From Bacillus oleivorans (GTDB lineage: Bacteria > Bacillota > Bacilli > Bacillales > JC228), in assembly GCF_900207585.1 (NCBI RefSeq), contig NZ_OAOP01000003.1, positions 62,001-126,000 on the forward strand: a stretch of 64,000 bases of DNA, read 5' to 3'. This document shows, piece by piece, positions 17,768-29,297 of this stretch. The notes beneath the pieces are model-generated. The model did no database searches, was not told the origin of the DNA, and saw only the letters and a program-made list of their open reading frames with translations. The position numbers and the translations under genes are program-made. Positions within the stretch are counted from its first letter, which is position 1; each line of letters starts with the position of its first letter.

Positions 17768-18739
17768 ATGAAGACCAACAGACTCCAAACTTTTCAAAAT
17801 AACGGAATCATAAAGAGCTACGGCGGGGTTTTGGTAGCCTTAGCGGCGCTAGTTATTCTATTTTCATTTTTAACTCCTCACTTTTTAAATACAAATAACC
17901 TGTTAACGATTTTCTCACAGGTATCCATCATTGCCATTATGGCCTTCGGGATGACGTTTGTCCTTATGATTGGTGAAATCGATTTATCAGTAGGATCGAT
18001 TGCAGCTCTTAGTGGTCTTGTTCTTGGAATTATGCTTTCAATGGGCATGCATGCCATCATTGCGATTATGATTGCTCTTTTAGTAGGAGCATTAGCGGGT
18101 GGAGCTAACGGTTTAATCAGTGCAAAATGGAAAATTCCAACGTTCATCGTTACAGTCGCAACGATGGAGATTTTCCGTGGAATTGGATATTCAACTACTG
18201 ACGCAAAGCCTGTGCAAATTGACGATTCTTTTGTCTTATTTTTAGGTAACAAAAAACTGTTCGGTGTGGTTCCAGTTTCAGTTATCATCACGCTTGTTCT
18301 ACTAATCGTTTTCCATATCTTATTGTCTAAAACGAAGTTTGGTAGACGTGCCAAAATTACAGGCGGAAATAAAATGTCTGCTGAGTACGTTGGGATTAAC
18401 ACAAAAGCACTACAAATTCGAGTGTTTATGATCTCTGGTATTGCAGCTGCAGTCAGTGGAATTTTGCTTTCTTCTCGTCTGTATTCTGCTCAGCCGAACG
18501 CAGCAACAGGCTATGAGCTGGATGCAATCGCTGCTGCAGTACTAGGAGGAACAAGTTTAACAGGTGGTTACGGAACCGTATTCGGTACCTTTATCGGTGC
18601 ATTGATTATTGGTGTGATTAACAACGGTATGAACTTAATTGGCCTTCCTTATTTCTATCAACAAATAGTAAAAGGTGTCATCATCATCGTGGCCGTTTAT
18701 ATTGATGTACGTAATAAAGGAAGAATTCTCGGCAAATAA
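17768..18739 (+). CDS. Sugar ABC transporter permease (RbsC-type)
   Basis: A 323-residue membrane protein with about nine or ten hydrophobic segments. GEIDLSVGSIAALSG is the characteristic RbsC/AraH motif, and AVLGGTSLTGGYGTVFGT lies before the last helices. ATG 17768 is chosen over GTG 17765 because AGGAAGGTG lies seven bases upstream. With the binding protein and ATPase it forms a complete importer. Confidence 0.92.
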   Translation: MKTNRLQTFQNNGIIKSYGGVLVALAALVILFSFLTPHFLNTNNLLTIFSQVSIIAIMAFGMTFVLMIGEIDLSVGSIAALSGLVLGIMLSMGMHAIIAIMIALLVGALAGGANGLISAKWKIPTFIVTVATMEIFRGIGYSTTDAKPVQIDDSFVLFLGNKKLFGVVPVSVIITLVLLIVFHILLSKTKFGRRAKITGGNKMSAEYVGINTKALQIRVFMISGIAAAVSGILLSSRLYSAQPNAATGYELDAIAAAVLGGTSLTGGYGTVFGTFIGALIIGVINNGMNLIGLPYFYQQIVKGVIIIVAVYIDVRNKGRILGK

Positions 18740-18752
18740 GGAGTGGACATAA

Positions 18753-21474
<2,722 letters not shown>

Positions 21475-21605
21475 GTGGTCATATCCCTCGTGGTATTTTC
21501 ATTGAGGTGTGGGCACTTTTCACATGCCTAAAGTATTCGAAAAAAGAAACTATGTAGCAGATTTTGAAGGAATCGGCAAAGTTACGCTACAAGTCTTGTA
21601 ATTTA

Positions 21606-21660
21606 GCTTGCCCCTGGTATTGTAACTTATGAACGTACCAGGGGTCAGGCTTTTTTTTTT
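21606..21660 (+). terminator. Terminator, repeat family, copy B
   Basis: GCTTG plus CCCCTGGTA (21606-21619) pairs with TACCAGGGG plus CAGGC (21636-21650), followed by at least ten T. It lies about 130 bases after the kinase gene and is the probable end of the LacI operon. The GGGGTCAGGC segment matches other copies of the family. Confidence 0.85.
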
Positions 21661-21927
21661 ACCTAATCTTTAAAGTTCAGTGACCAGGTTCCTTAACCGC
21701 CCTTGACAAACAGTCCCAAAAGGTTGCGATTTAAGTAACAGGGGCGAAGGGAATTATAGATAGGCATGACAAATAGCCCTTAACTTTACAAATTTTAATC
21801 TCTTTCTCTATTCGGTTTGTTAAGGGGTGGCTTCGCCAAAGGGGGAAAGTATGATTAAACAATATAAAGTAACATTCCATTAAATTAATGGAGAAATAGG
21901 ACAAATAATAGAAGAAACTTCTATAAG

Positions 21928-21960
21928 CCCTTTTGCTAATTAAAAGGGTTTTTTTCTTTT
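21928..21960 (+). terminator. Intrinsic terminator
   Basis: CCCTTTT (21928-21934) pairs with AAAAGGG (21942-21948), followed by a long T-rich tail. It follows decayed sequence with no clear gene. Confidence 0.7.
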
Positions 21961-22385
21961 ATAACCTTTAAATCGACTCACTTATTGTTTAAACCCATTA
22001 ACAAAAAAATAATGTGCAAATAAAATAAAGATGACCGATAGCGCCTACATTACCGAACCAGTTAATCGTTCCGCTTGTCAAACACTAGTAAACCTTTTAC
22101 TCAATAGAGGATAGTGATCAGCTTTAGTCATGTCTGAACAAATCCATTTAGAAATGGCAAACCTATTCCAAATGCGATTGTGGATGTCGGGCAAGTAAAT
22201 GAGCATGGGGAGCTATGCAAAAGGGGACTCTAATCAAAAGAATTTTAACCTAAGAGCAAAAATACAGGTTAATGAGAAACGAAGATATCTGGATTATGAC
22301 ATATACTCAACTATAAAATAAAAAAGGACACCAAACGACGGTTTAAACCGTTCAATCAGTATCCCCCAATTGGCGGGTAGAATTA

Positions 22386-22739
22386 CTAATTTAGTTCATT
22401 TAACTTTTCCTTTTGTTCTATCACAAACTCCTTAAATAAATTCATTTCTTCAAATAAGCTATTCAAGTTTTTATCATTATCTTTTAATATCTGCTCTTTG
22501 GAATTTTTATTACCCCCCGATATCAATGCTGAATTAAATAAAGTATTTATGAGTTCAACACGCGCTAGAATACCCATATATGAGCTGTCCATTTCTATTG
22601 GTATTTTTTCGTGGGGTAAAGACCGGATAAAAACAAGTGTTTCTCTGTTTTGTTTACAGTGCAAATCTATTATTCGAATTGTTTTATATTCTAACGGCAC
22701 TTTATGGAACAATTTGCTTACTTCATCAAGGCTTGTCAT
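22386..22739 (-). CDS. Hypothetical protein
   Basis: A 117-residue, probably soluble protein of unknown family. The second half is rich in Lys, Asn and Glu and is likely helical. ATG at 22739 is preceded on the minus strand by AGGTG. It starts eight bases after the stop of the membrane-protein gene at 22748-23026 and was probably cotranscribed with it. The location, next to a phage-type remnant, suggests mobile-element origin. Confidence 0.55.
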   Translation of the reverse strand: MTSLDEVSKLFHKVPLEYKTIRIIDLHCKQNRETLVFIRSLPHEKIPIEMDSSYMGILARVELINTLFNSALISGGNKNSKEQILKDNDKNLNSLFEEMNLFKEFVIEQKEKLNELN

Positions 22740-22747
22740 AACAACAC

Positions 22748-23026
22748 CTATATACCCTTTAAATACATTCCAAATCTCAAAAATTCTTCAATCGATTGTC
22801 TTTCTCTTTCTCTTATCATCTTTTCATTTCTTATTTGTTCTTGCATAACTCTTATAGCATGATTACCAGCAAGGTAACTACCAATTAATACACCAAACAC
22901 TGAACCGATTGTCTGGACTATGGCATCAAAACTTACTCCGTATTTCCAGTGTGTACTAATTAATAACCCTAAAAAGAATATCATTACTATTAATATATAA
23001 GTTTCACTTTTTTTGTTGAGTCTCAA
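22748..23026 (-). CDS. Small membrane protein
   Basis: A 92-residue protein with two hydrophobic segments (about residues 9-25 and 36-55) and a charged, helical C-terminus. The TTG start at 23026 has AGGGGGAAG just upstream on the minus strand. It overlaps the stop of the phage-type remnant (TTTGA), so it once followed that gene in an operon. A holin-like or phage accessory role is possible but not shown. Confidence 0.55.
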   Translation of the reverse strand: MRLNKKSETYILIVMIFFLGLLISTHWKYGVSFDAIVQTIGSVFGVLIGSYLAGNHAIRVMQEQIRNEKMIRERERQSIEEFLRFGMYLKGI

Positions 23027-23154
23027 AAATCTTCCCCCTCGTCAAATTTTACCGTTTTTACCTTTCCCTGGAGAGTAATAATCTTTGTATCACCATGTAC
23101 AGGCAAATGCGTAACTCTTGCCTTTCCTTCACGCTCAATAATGGCAAAGCTTCC
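23023..23154 (-). pseudogene. Remnant of an XtrA/YqaO-like phage gene
   Basis: The minus strand encodes 43 open codons ending in TGA 23025-23023, with KARVTHLPVHGDTKIITLQG followed by KVKTVKFDEGEDF. This resembles the C-terminal part of XtrA/YqaO-family proteins of Bacillus prophages (PBSX and skin). The frame is closed by a stop just upstream and has no start codon, so the gene is broken. The family assignment is from memory of the motif and is moderate. Confidence 0.5.
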
Positions 23155-23718
23155 TTATTGTTCAATTATATACTGGCGATGGTCCTTTCAAACAGTGATT
23201 GCATCTGTCGTCGACTTTTTATGTAGCAGGAAAGTTCTTATATTAAGGGCACAGATACACTTGTAGACTGCGTAACGGTTGCAGACAAGTCACTGCTAAA
23301 AGCTGGCATTTTCCTGAAGGCATTGTTTTTCTTGTTGATATCTAAAATTGACATGATCAGAAATGTGGAAGAGCATAGAGGATCCGTTTTGAAAATCCGA
23401 GGTACTGAGCTGTAAAAGGCGAATGAAATATTTGATGTGGCCAGTTGAATAATTTAGGTTCCAACAATATTCTCAAAATTTCGTATTGGTACTAATTTAA
23501 TTATTTTCTTGCAAATCTTAATATTTTCTAGTTCCATATTTTCGAGATTGAGTTAAAATATAATTGCAGTTGCTAATTACCTGTATTTGTAAGTAAAGTG
23601 TATGTTAATTGCATAGAAGTAGGGAAAGCATACCATTCGCTCGTAATAAGTTCAAAATCAATTCTAAGCCTAAATAATAAATACATAAATAACAAAATTA
23701 GAGTGAGGGGAGAACCAA
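23155..23718. other. Decayed sequence upstream of the YHYH-protein gene
   Basis: An open but startless plus-strand stretch near 23235-23415, ending in SVLKIRGTEL and a stop, looks like a gene remnant of unknown family. Nothing else is assignable before the TTG start at 23719. Confidence 0.4.
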
Positions 23719-24933
23719 TTGAGTAGGAATGTAGTAATTATAATTTTATTATTCGCATTTTTATTTAGTCCATTTGTGTCTGCACATTCAGGGCGAACAG
23801 ATTCAAATGGAGGGCATAATTGTAGTGAAAAATCCCAGGCAAAAGGTTTATGCAGCGGCTATCATTATCATAATGGAGGAGGATCTTCCAATTCCTCATC
23901 AAGTGGAGCTAACAATATTAGCAGTGATAAAGATTGTTCAGATTTTGCAACTTATGATGAAGTTGTTGCTTATTGGAATTCGAAGGGATATTCAGCAACA
24001 TATGATCCAGAAAATTTAGATGGATGGGGAAACGGTAACGTAGATGATGGAATACCGTGTGAACCTCCAAGTGGTTACGATAAAACTAAAATAAATAATA
24101 GCCCAGAACAAATTCAATTTAATCAGGATAAAGAAGATAGGGCAAATGGTGAAAGTGAAGGATATAATCAGGGTTTCAAAGATGGATATTTAGAATCTAC
24201 TAAAAATAGTACAACAAACTCTGGCTCTGATGCGTTTAAACAAGGTTATACTGATGGGTATAACAAAGGTTACGAAGAAGGCAAGAAAAAAATAGAATCT
24301 GAAAAAACAAAAGCTTCTAATGAAGGTTATACATTAGGAAAAAAACAAGAAAACATTAAAATACCAGAAATGTATGCTTCTCATCCAAGTTTGAAAAAAG
24401 CTTTTGAAGATGGTTTTAATAAAGCTGTTAATGAAAGAGTAGAAGCCAAAAAAGAGGAGTATTTTAGTTTAGGTTACAACGATGGTAAGAAAGATAAACA
24501 TTCTCCGCCACAAGACCTTGAAGAGGTTTATGTTGAAGCATATAAAGAAGGGTATAGTAAAGCACAACAGGAATTGAAGGATACTTATTTTAACCAAGGA
24601 TACGAAGCTGCATTTACCATGTTAGAATTTGAAGAACCAAATTTAAATAATGACAAATTTGGAGAATGGTATAAAGAGGGGTTTTTTTCTAATAGAGAAG
24701 TAGAAGAAATTAAAAATGCTGGATTTTCTTTGGGGAAAACTGGTGAACCTTTAAATATTCCAGAAGAATATAAAAAAGGGCAAGCTATATTTAAACATTA
24801 TTACGAAGTAGGCTATAAAGAATATGTAGAAGAACAAAATTCCCAACAAAAAACATTAGCTGGAAGTATTAGTGTACTTGCATTAGGTTGGCTAGGAAGA
24901 AGGTTCTATATTGCAAGGAAAATGGTTAAGTAA
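23719..24933 (+). CDS. Secreted YHYH and Excalibur-domain protein with GY-rich repeats
   Basis: A 404-residue exported protein. Residues 1-22 are a signal peptide (ends VSA). Residues about 23-53 hold a YHYH motif (CSGYHYHNGG) with two cysteines. Residues about 70-116 resemble an Excalibur calcium-binding domain (CSDF, then DxxxDGIPCE). Residues about 140-300 contain repeats of the form GYNQGFKDGY, GYTDGYNKGYEEG and GYNDGKKD. A hydrophobic segment near 375-395 may anchor the C-terminus. TTG 23719 has GTGAGGGGAG upstream. A cell-surface role is likely; the exact function is unknown. Confidence 0.75.
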   Translation: MSRNVVIIILLFAFLFSPFVSAHSGRTDSNGGHNCSEKSQAKGLCSGYHYHNGGGSSNSSSSGANNISSDKDCSDFATYDEVVAYWNSKGYSATYDPENLDGWGNGNVDDGIPCEPPSGYDKTKINNSPEQIQFNQDKEDRANGESEGYNQGFKDGYLESTKNSTTNSGSDAFKQGYTDGYNKGYEEGKKKIESEKTKASNEGYTLGKKQENIKIPEMYASHPSLKKAFEDGFNKAVNERVEAKKEEYFSLGYNDGKKDKHSPPQDLEEVYVEAYKEGYSKAQQELKDTYFNQGYEAAFTMLEFEEPNLNNDKFGEWYKEGFFSNREVEEIKNAGFSLGKTGEPLNIPEEYKKGQAIFKHYYEVGYKEYVEEQNSQQKTLAGSISVLALGWLGRRFYIARKMVK

Positions 24934-24945
24934 AGGAAGATTAGA

Positions 24946-25617
24946 ATGGGGATATATAAAACGTTATGTTATAAAGTCGAAGATTTAATGGTAAAGCTGA
25001 TTACCAAAAAAGAGGACCCGTTAATTGTTAAAGAAAAAGTGACTAAGTACAGGTTCGAAAAAGAGCAACTCAGTCATCAAAGAAAAATGGAAAGAAATAA
25101 GAAACTGGAAGAACAAAGACAGCTTAAACAACAACAACGGGAACAACAAGAAAGAAAGCGGATTGAAAAGGAAGAGCTAGAAAGAAAAGAAATAGAATCA
25201 CTTGTATCAAAACTGATGAGAAATACTAGTCAGAGCTATAATAGTTATGAGTTTAATGAAATTAAAAGAAATAAACATTTTTTTCAATCGCTTTATGAAC
25301 GTGTACTAGAGCCTAATGAGAAACTAGAGACATTCATTTTCTGCGAGTATGATAAATCAAGCAAAAAAGAAATAAAAGGATACTTATTACCTACTAATAA
25401 AAGAGTTTTATTTTTAACTAAAAACCTTAATTTTATGGATAAATTTCGTTATCAAACTATTATTAATGTTAATTGGTTTAAGGATGGTTTATTAGAGAGA
25501 GGTCTTCGAATCCAATATGGAAAGCGAAAGTTGGAATTTGATGAAATGTATGATCATGAACAGTTAATGAAGGTTGGGAATATCATTTTAAACAATTCTA
25601 AAACTGGAACAAAATAA
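24946..25617 (+). CDS. Coiled-coil protein with C-terminal PH-like domain
   Basis: A 223-residue cytosolic protein. Residues about 30-90 are an extremely charged Glu/Lys/Gln/Arg coiled coil. Residues about 120-215 look like a bacterial PH-like domain (KGYLLPTNKRVLFLTK, then a run of beta-strand segments). It starts 12 bases after the YHYH-protein gene and is probably cotranscribed with it. The function is unknown; membrane or protein binding at the cell edge is a guess. Confidence 0.65.
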   Translation: MGIYKTLCYKVEDLMVKLITKKEDPLIVKEKVTKYRFEKEQLSHQRKMERNKKLEEQRQLKQQQREQQERKRIEKEELERKEIESLVSKLMRNTSQSYNSYEFNEIKRNKHFFQSLYERVLEPNEKLETFIFCEYDKSSKKEIKGYLLPTNKRVLFLTKNLNFMDKFRYQTIINVNWFKDGLLERGLRIQYGKRKLEFDEMYDHEQLMKVGNIILNNSKTGTK

Positions 25618-25678
25618 TTAAGGAAAAATAAAATTGGTAAGTCAAATCAGTTGATTTAATGTCAGTCAATAATTTTTC

Positions 25679-25728
25679 AGCCCCTATAGTATAGATGAAC
25701 ATCTAGAGCTAGAAGGGCTTAGTTTTTT
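25679..25728 (+). terminator. Intrinsic terminator
   Basis: AGCCCCTATAG pairs imperfectly with CTAGAAGGGCT across a loop, followed by TTAGTTTTTTT. It follows the PH-domain gene and separates it from the helicase gene. Confidence 0.65.
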
Positions 25729-25812
25729 TCACTTGAACGGTTTTTAATTGTATTTACCTTATAACCTATTTTTATAATAGAATTATAGAAATGGACTAGG
25801 AGTTGTAAGGAA

Positions 25813-27744
25813 ATGATCATTTACGAAGCAACAAAATCAGAATTTATCTCTGATGTTACAAATGAATTATTAGTTGAACGTTTATATACTTCGTACCAAG
25901 AAAAGATCGGTCGTACTTCTAAGCAGGAAATATTATCATGGGAGAATTCCCTCCAACGAATGTCAAACGTTATGCAGGATCATGATATCCCAAATGATGC
26001 ATCTGTTGCTATTGAATTTAAGATACCTAATACCTCGAAACGGGTGGATTTTTTAATAGCTGGGAATGACGGCAAGCAGGACCATGTTGTAATCATTGAA
26101 TTAAAGCAATGGTCTGAGGTAGAGAAAATTACTGGTAAGGATGCATTAGTTAAAACCATCCTTGGAGGAACTAAAAGGGCAGTTACTCATCCATCATACC
26201 AAGCCTGGTCTTATGCTGCGCTTATAAGAGATTTCAATGAAAATGTTCAACAACAACATATAGAACTTAAACCGTCTGCATACTTACACAATTATAGCAA
26301 AGGAGCCAATGATCCTTTAACCGATGAACATTATCAAGAGCATTTGGAAAAAGCACCTGTCTTCACTAAAGGGGAAATTCAAAAATTAAGGGATTTTATA
26401 AAGAAATATGTTCGAAAAGGAGATCGTAACAAACTAATCTATCAGATTGAACATGGGAAAATTCGGCCTTCAAAATCATTGCAAGATTCACTTACCAGTA
26501 TGTTAAAGGGAAATGAAGAATTTATCATGATTGATGAACAAAAGGTGTTCTATGAAGAGGCATTTCATCTAGCATTGGAAAGTGTAAAAAGTGATAAAAA
26601 ACGTGTAATGGTTATTGAAGGCGGGCCAGGAACGGGAAAATCGGTAATGGCCATTAACCTTTTAGTAAATCTCACTAATCAAGATCTAGTTACATTTTAT
26701 GTATCTAAAAATTCTGCACCAAGGGATGTTTACTCAACTAAATTAAAAGGGACTTTTCGAAAAACACAAATTGACAATTTATTTAAAGGTTCCGGCAGTT
26801 TTACAGAATCAAAATTAAATGAGTTCGATGTCCTAATAGTTGACGAAGCCCATCGTTTAAATGAGAAATCAGGTTTCTATGGGAATCAAGGTGAAAACCA
26901 GGTAAAGGAACTAATCAAAGCAGCCAAATTTACGATATTTTTCATAGATGAAAATCAAAAAGTAACCCTAAAGGATATTGGAAGCATCGATTTAATAGAG
27001 AAATATGCAAAAGAATTTGAAGCTGAAATTATCAAAGGAGAGCTAGTATCCCAATTTCGTTGCGATGGTTCAGATGCATATATTGCATGGTTAGACGATG
27101 TACTTCAAATACGGGAAACGGCTAATACCAATTACTATGGGGTAGATTATGACTTCCGCGTATTTGACAATCCGCATGATATGCTACACGAAATTGAAAA
27201 ACTAAATCAGATTAATAATAAATCAAGAATGTTAGCTGGGTACTGCTGGGAGTGGCCAATTGCAGAGCGGACCAATGTTAAGCATAAAGATATAGTAATA
27301 CCAGAATTTAATTTTGAAATAAGCTGGAATTTGTCAGACAGCATCTGGGCAATAGATCAGAATTCGGTCAATCAAGCGGGATGTATTCATACTGCACAGG
27401 GATTAGAGTTTGATTATGAAGGAGTAACCATTGGTCCAGACATGAGATTTGAAAACGGAGAAGTCATTACTGACTACACCAAACGTGCTAAAACGGATCA
27501 GTCTTTAAAAGGTATTAAAACATTGGTAAAGGAAGATCCGGAAAAAGCGAAAGCAGTTGCGGATCAAATTATTCGTAATACGTATCGTACACTTATGACT
27601 CGGGGGCAGAAGGGGTGTTTTGTTTTCTGTACGGATCTAAGGTTAAATAATTATTTTAAAAGACGTCTAAAAAAGACTACTACTTCTTATAATTTAGCAC
27701 CGACAAATATAGATAAGGTAGCTGAAGATAAAGAGAATTATTAA
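25813..27744 (+). CDS. DUF2075 nuclease-helicase-like protein
   Basis: A 643-residue protein. The N-terminal part (about residues 1-200) includes KRVDFLI and VVIIELKQW, the spacing of a PD-(D/E)xK-type nuclease core. The rest is a DUF2075 helicase: Walker A EGGPGTGKSV, Walker B VLIVDEAHRL, and later helicase motifs with IHTAQGLEFDYEGV and RNTYRTLMTRGQKG. DUF2075 proteins are related to Schlafen-type helicases and are common beside antiphage genes. ATG 25813 has TAGGAG and AAGGA upstream. It precedes the ABC-three-component genes, so a defence role is plausible. Confidence 0.8.
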   Translation: MIIYEATKSEFISDVTNELLVERLYTSYQEKIGRTSKQEILSWENSLQRMSNVMQDHDIPNDASVAIEFKIPNTSKRVDFLIAGNDGKQDHVVIIELKQWSEVEKITGKDALVKTILGGTKRAVTHPSYQAWSYAALIRDFNENVQQQHIELKPSAYLHNYSKGANDPLTDEHYQEHLEKAPVFTKGEIQKLRDFIKKYVRKGDRNKLIYQIEHGKIRPSKSLQDSLTSMLKGNEEFIMIDEQKVFYEEAFHLALESVKSDKKRVMVIEGGPGTGKSVMAINLLVNLTNQDLVTFYVSKNSAPRDVYSTKLKGTFRKTQIDNLFKGSGSFTESKLNEFDVLIVDEAHRLNEKSGFYGNQGENQVKELIKAAKFTIFFIDENQKVTLKDIGSIDLIEKYAKEFEAEIIKGELVSQFRCDGSDAYIAWLDDVLQIRETANTNYYGVDYDFRVFDNPHDMLHEIEKLNQINNKSRMLAGYCWEWPIAERTNVKHKDIVIPEFNFEISWNLSDSIWAIDQNSVNQAGCIHTAQGLEFDYEGVTIGPDMRFENGEVITDYTKRAKTDQSLKGIKTLVKEDPEKAKAVADQIIRNTYRTLMTRGQKGCFVFCTDLRLNNYFKRRLKKTTTSYNLAPTNIDKVAEDKENY

Positions 27745-28105
27745 TAATGAATTTATTGGGAAATTAATCTTGTTTGAGGAATTTAAAAAAACAACTGTTT
27801 GCAAATGATTCTTATTTTAAGACCTCTAAAACAAAAGGTAGAAATGAATCTGTGTGTGTTGAGGAGGATGCTTGTTTGTATGGGAAGGTTTGGGAACCTA
27901 GTCCCAAAGGCATGCAGATAGGCGACAGACTTAATCTATTTTCACTTTTTTTAAATGTTTTAGAGAATGATTTCGTTTTTCCTTTTAAAGATATGAATCT
28001 TAGAACCGTAGATGTATTATTTGGCTCTTTTAGATTTTTTTTATACAAAAGAACTCCAAGTTATAGTAAGATTAGGAAAAAGGGGAAAATATTGGGGAGA
28101 ATACT
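27745..28105. other. Spacer with a doubtful 111-codon frame
   Basis: A TTG-initiated plus frame at 27774-28109 and an overlapping minus frame both run here. Neither has a family match, a good ribosome site or a convincing composition. The promoter of the ABC-three-component operon probably lies here; I could not pick a clear -35/-10 pair. Confidence 0.4.
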
Positions 28106-29083
28106 ATGAAAAGGGATATATACTTTTCTTACATTTCGGAAAAAATTGAAATTTTATCTTATAGAATTAACAGTATGGGCAAATTGAATATTTTAAATCT
28201 TAATATTCATGCTGAATTTTTTTATAGAGATTTATGTAACTTGATCTATGGTTTAAGATTAGAAAATGCAAATACAGATAAGCAAAATATAGCTGCAATT
28301 GATTTAATTGACAAAAATAAAAAAATACTAATACAAGTCTCCGCTACATGTACAAAGAAAAAAATAAATGATACTCTTTCAAAGGATAATTTAGTAGAAT
28401 ATAAAAATCATGGCTATAAACTTAAATTTTTGTTTTTCTCAGATGCTAAAAATTTAAGAAAGAATACGTTCACTAACAAGCATAATATTGCCTTTAATCC
28501 TAAAGAAGATATCATGGATAAAGAAACATTGTTAAATGATATCTTGAAGTGTAAAATTGACAATCAACAAGAAATTTTTGAACTAGTAAAAGCTGAACTT
28601 GGCGAAAAACCAGATCCTAATAAAATATCATCAAATTTGGCAGAGATAATTAATTTATTATCAGAGGAAGACTTGGCTTCAAAACCACAGTCAAATAAGT
28701 TGCATGAATTTAATATTAATAAGAAGATAGAACATAACAATTTACTAAAAATCAAAAAGTTAATTGATACTCATAAAATTCACTTCACTAAAGTTGATGG
28801 GATATATAGGGAATTTGATAAACAAGGAAATAATAAAAGTCTTTCAGTATTTAATAAATTAACAGGTTTTTACACTCAGGAAATAATAAAAGAGAACTGT
28901 AGTGAAAGCCAAATATTTATTAATATAATTAATAATACTATTACTCATATTCAGGAAAGTGAAAATTATAATAAAATTCCTATTGAGGAGTTAGAGCAAT
29001 GTGTATCGATAATAGTTGTTGATGCGTTTATTAGATGTAAAATTTTTGAGAATCCGGAGGGGTATAGCTATGTTACTGCCTGA
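28106..29083 (+). CDS. SMEK-domain effector of an ABC-three-component system
   Basis: A 325-residue protein. Residues about 1-140 match the SMEK domain: YISEKIEILSYRI, LNILNLNIHAEFFYRDLCNL, AIDLIDKNKKILIQVSATCT. The C-terminal part would be the variable system-specific domain (AVSI/VVDAFIRCKIFENPEG). In the ABC-3C conflict systems this is the effector or sensor gene. ATG 28106 has GGGGAG seven bases upstream. It overlaps the middle-component gene by 14 bases. The composition is clearly more AT-rich than the flanking metabolic genes, which fits horizontal transfer. Confidence 0.8.
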   Translation: MKRDIYFSYISEKIEILSYRINSMGKLNILNLNIHAEFFYRDLCNLIYGLRLENANTDKQNIAAIDLIDKNKKILIQVSATCTKKKINDTLSKDNLVEYKNHGYKLKFLFFSDAKNLRKNTFTNKHNIAFNPKEDIMDKETLLNDILKCKIDNQQEIFELVKAELGEKPDPNKISSNLAEIINLLSEEDLASKPQSNKLHEFNINKKIEHNNLLKIKKLIDTHKIHFTKVDGIYREFDKQGNNKSLSVFNKLTGFYTQEIIKENCSESQIFINIINNTITHIQESENYNKIPIEELEQCVSIIVVDAFIRCKIFENPEGYSYVTA

Positions 29084-29297
29084 AGACATAAACCCCGAAT
29101 TAAGCATATACTATAATGGATCCGTTATTTTACATTTCCTCTTAGAAAAAAAGAATATTGACCTTATTACTTTATATAAACATGTTAAAAATGAGAATGA
29201 TATGTCGTTGAATACATTTATGCTGTCTTTAGACTGGCTTTTTTTAGCTAACATTGCAATTGTTACTGAAAGTGGTGAAGTTCAGTTGTGTTCATAA
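29070..29297 (+). CDS. ABC-three-component system small middle component (MC6-like)
   Basis: A 75-residue protein starting MLLPEDINPELSIYYNGS and ending with a winged-helix-like LDWLFLANIAIVTESGEV. This is the layout of ABC-3C middle component 6. ATG 29070 is set by GGAGGGG at 29056-29062, seven bases upstream; an earlier in-frame ATG at 29016 lies inside the effector gene. It overlaps the effector and the ATPase genes by 14 and 10 bases. Middle components are thought to link the ATPase to the effector. Confidence 0.75.
   Translation: MLLPEDINPELSIYYNGSVILHFLLEKKNIDLITLYKHVKNENDMSLNTFMLSLDWLFLANIAIVTESGEVQLCS

Larger units (their letters stand above)
21475..22385. other. Gene-poor stretch with two terminators and decayed sequence
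   Basis: No full-length gene is seen. A 25-codon frame (21524-21601) and other short open pieces look like remnants without a recognisable family. The stretch holds terminators at 21606-21660 and 21928-21960 and a perfect 14-base palindrome ACGGTTTAAACCGT at 22338-22351. Confidence 0.5.

Noticed and set aside
27774-28109. 111-codon TTG-started frame upstream of the SMEK gene
   Set aside because: No family, poor ribosome site, and an overlapping minus frame is equally open. Kept only as a spacer note.
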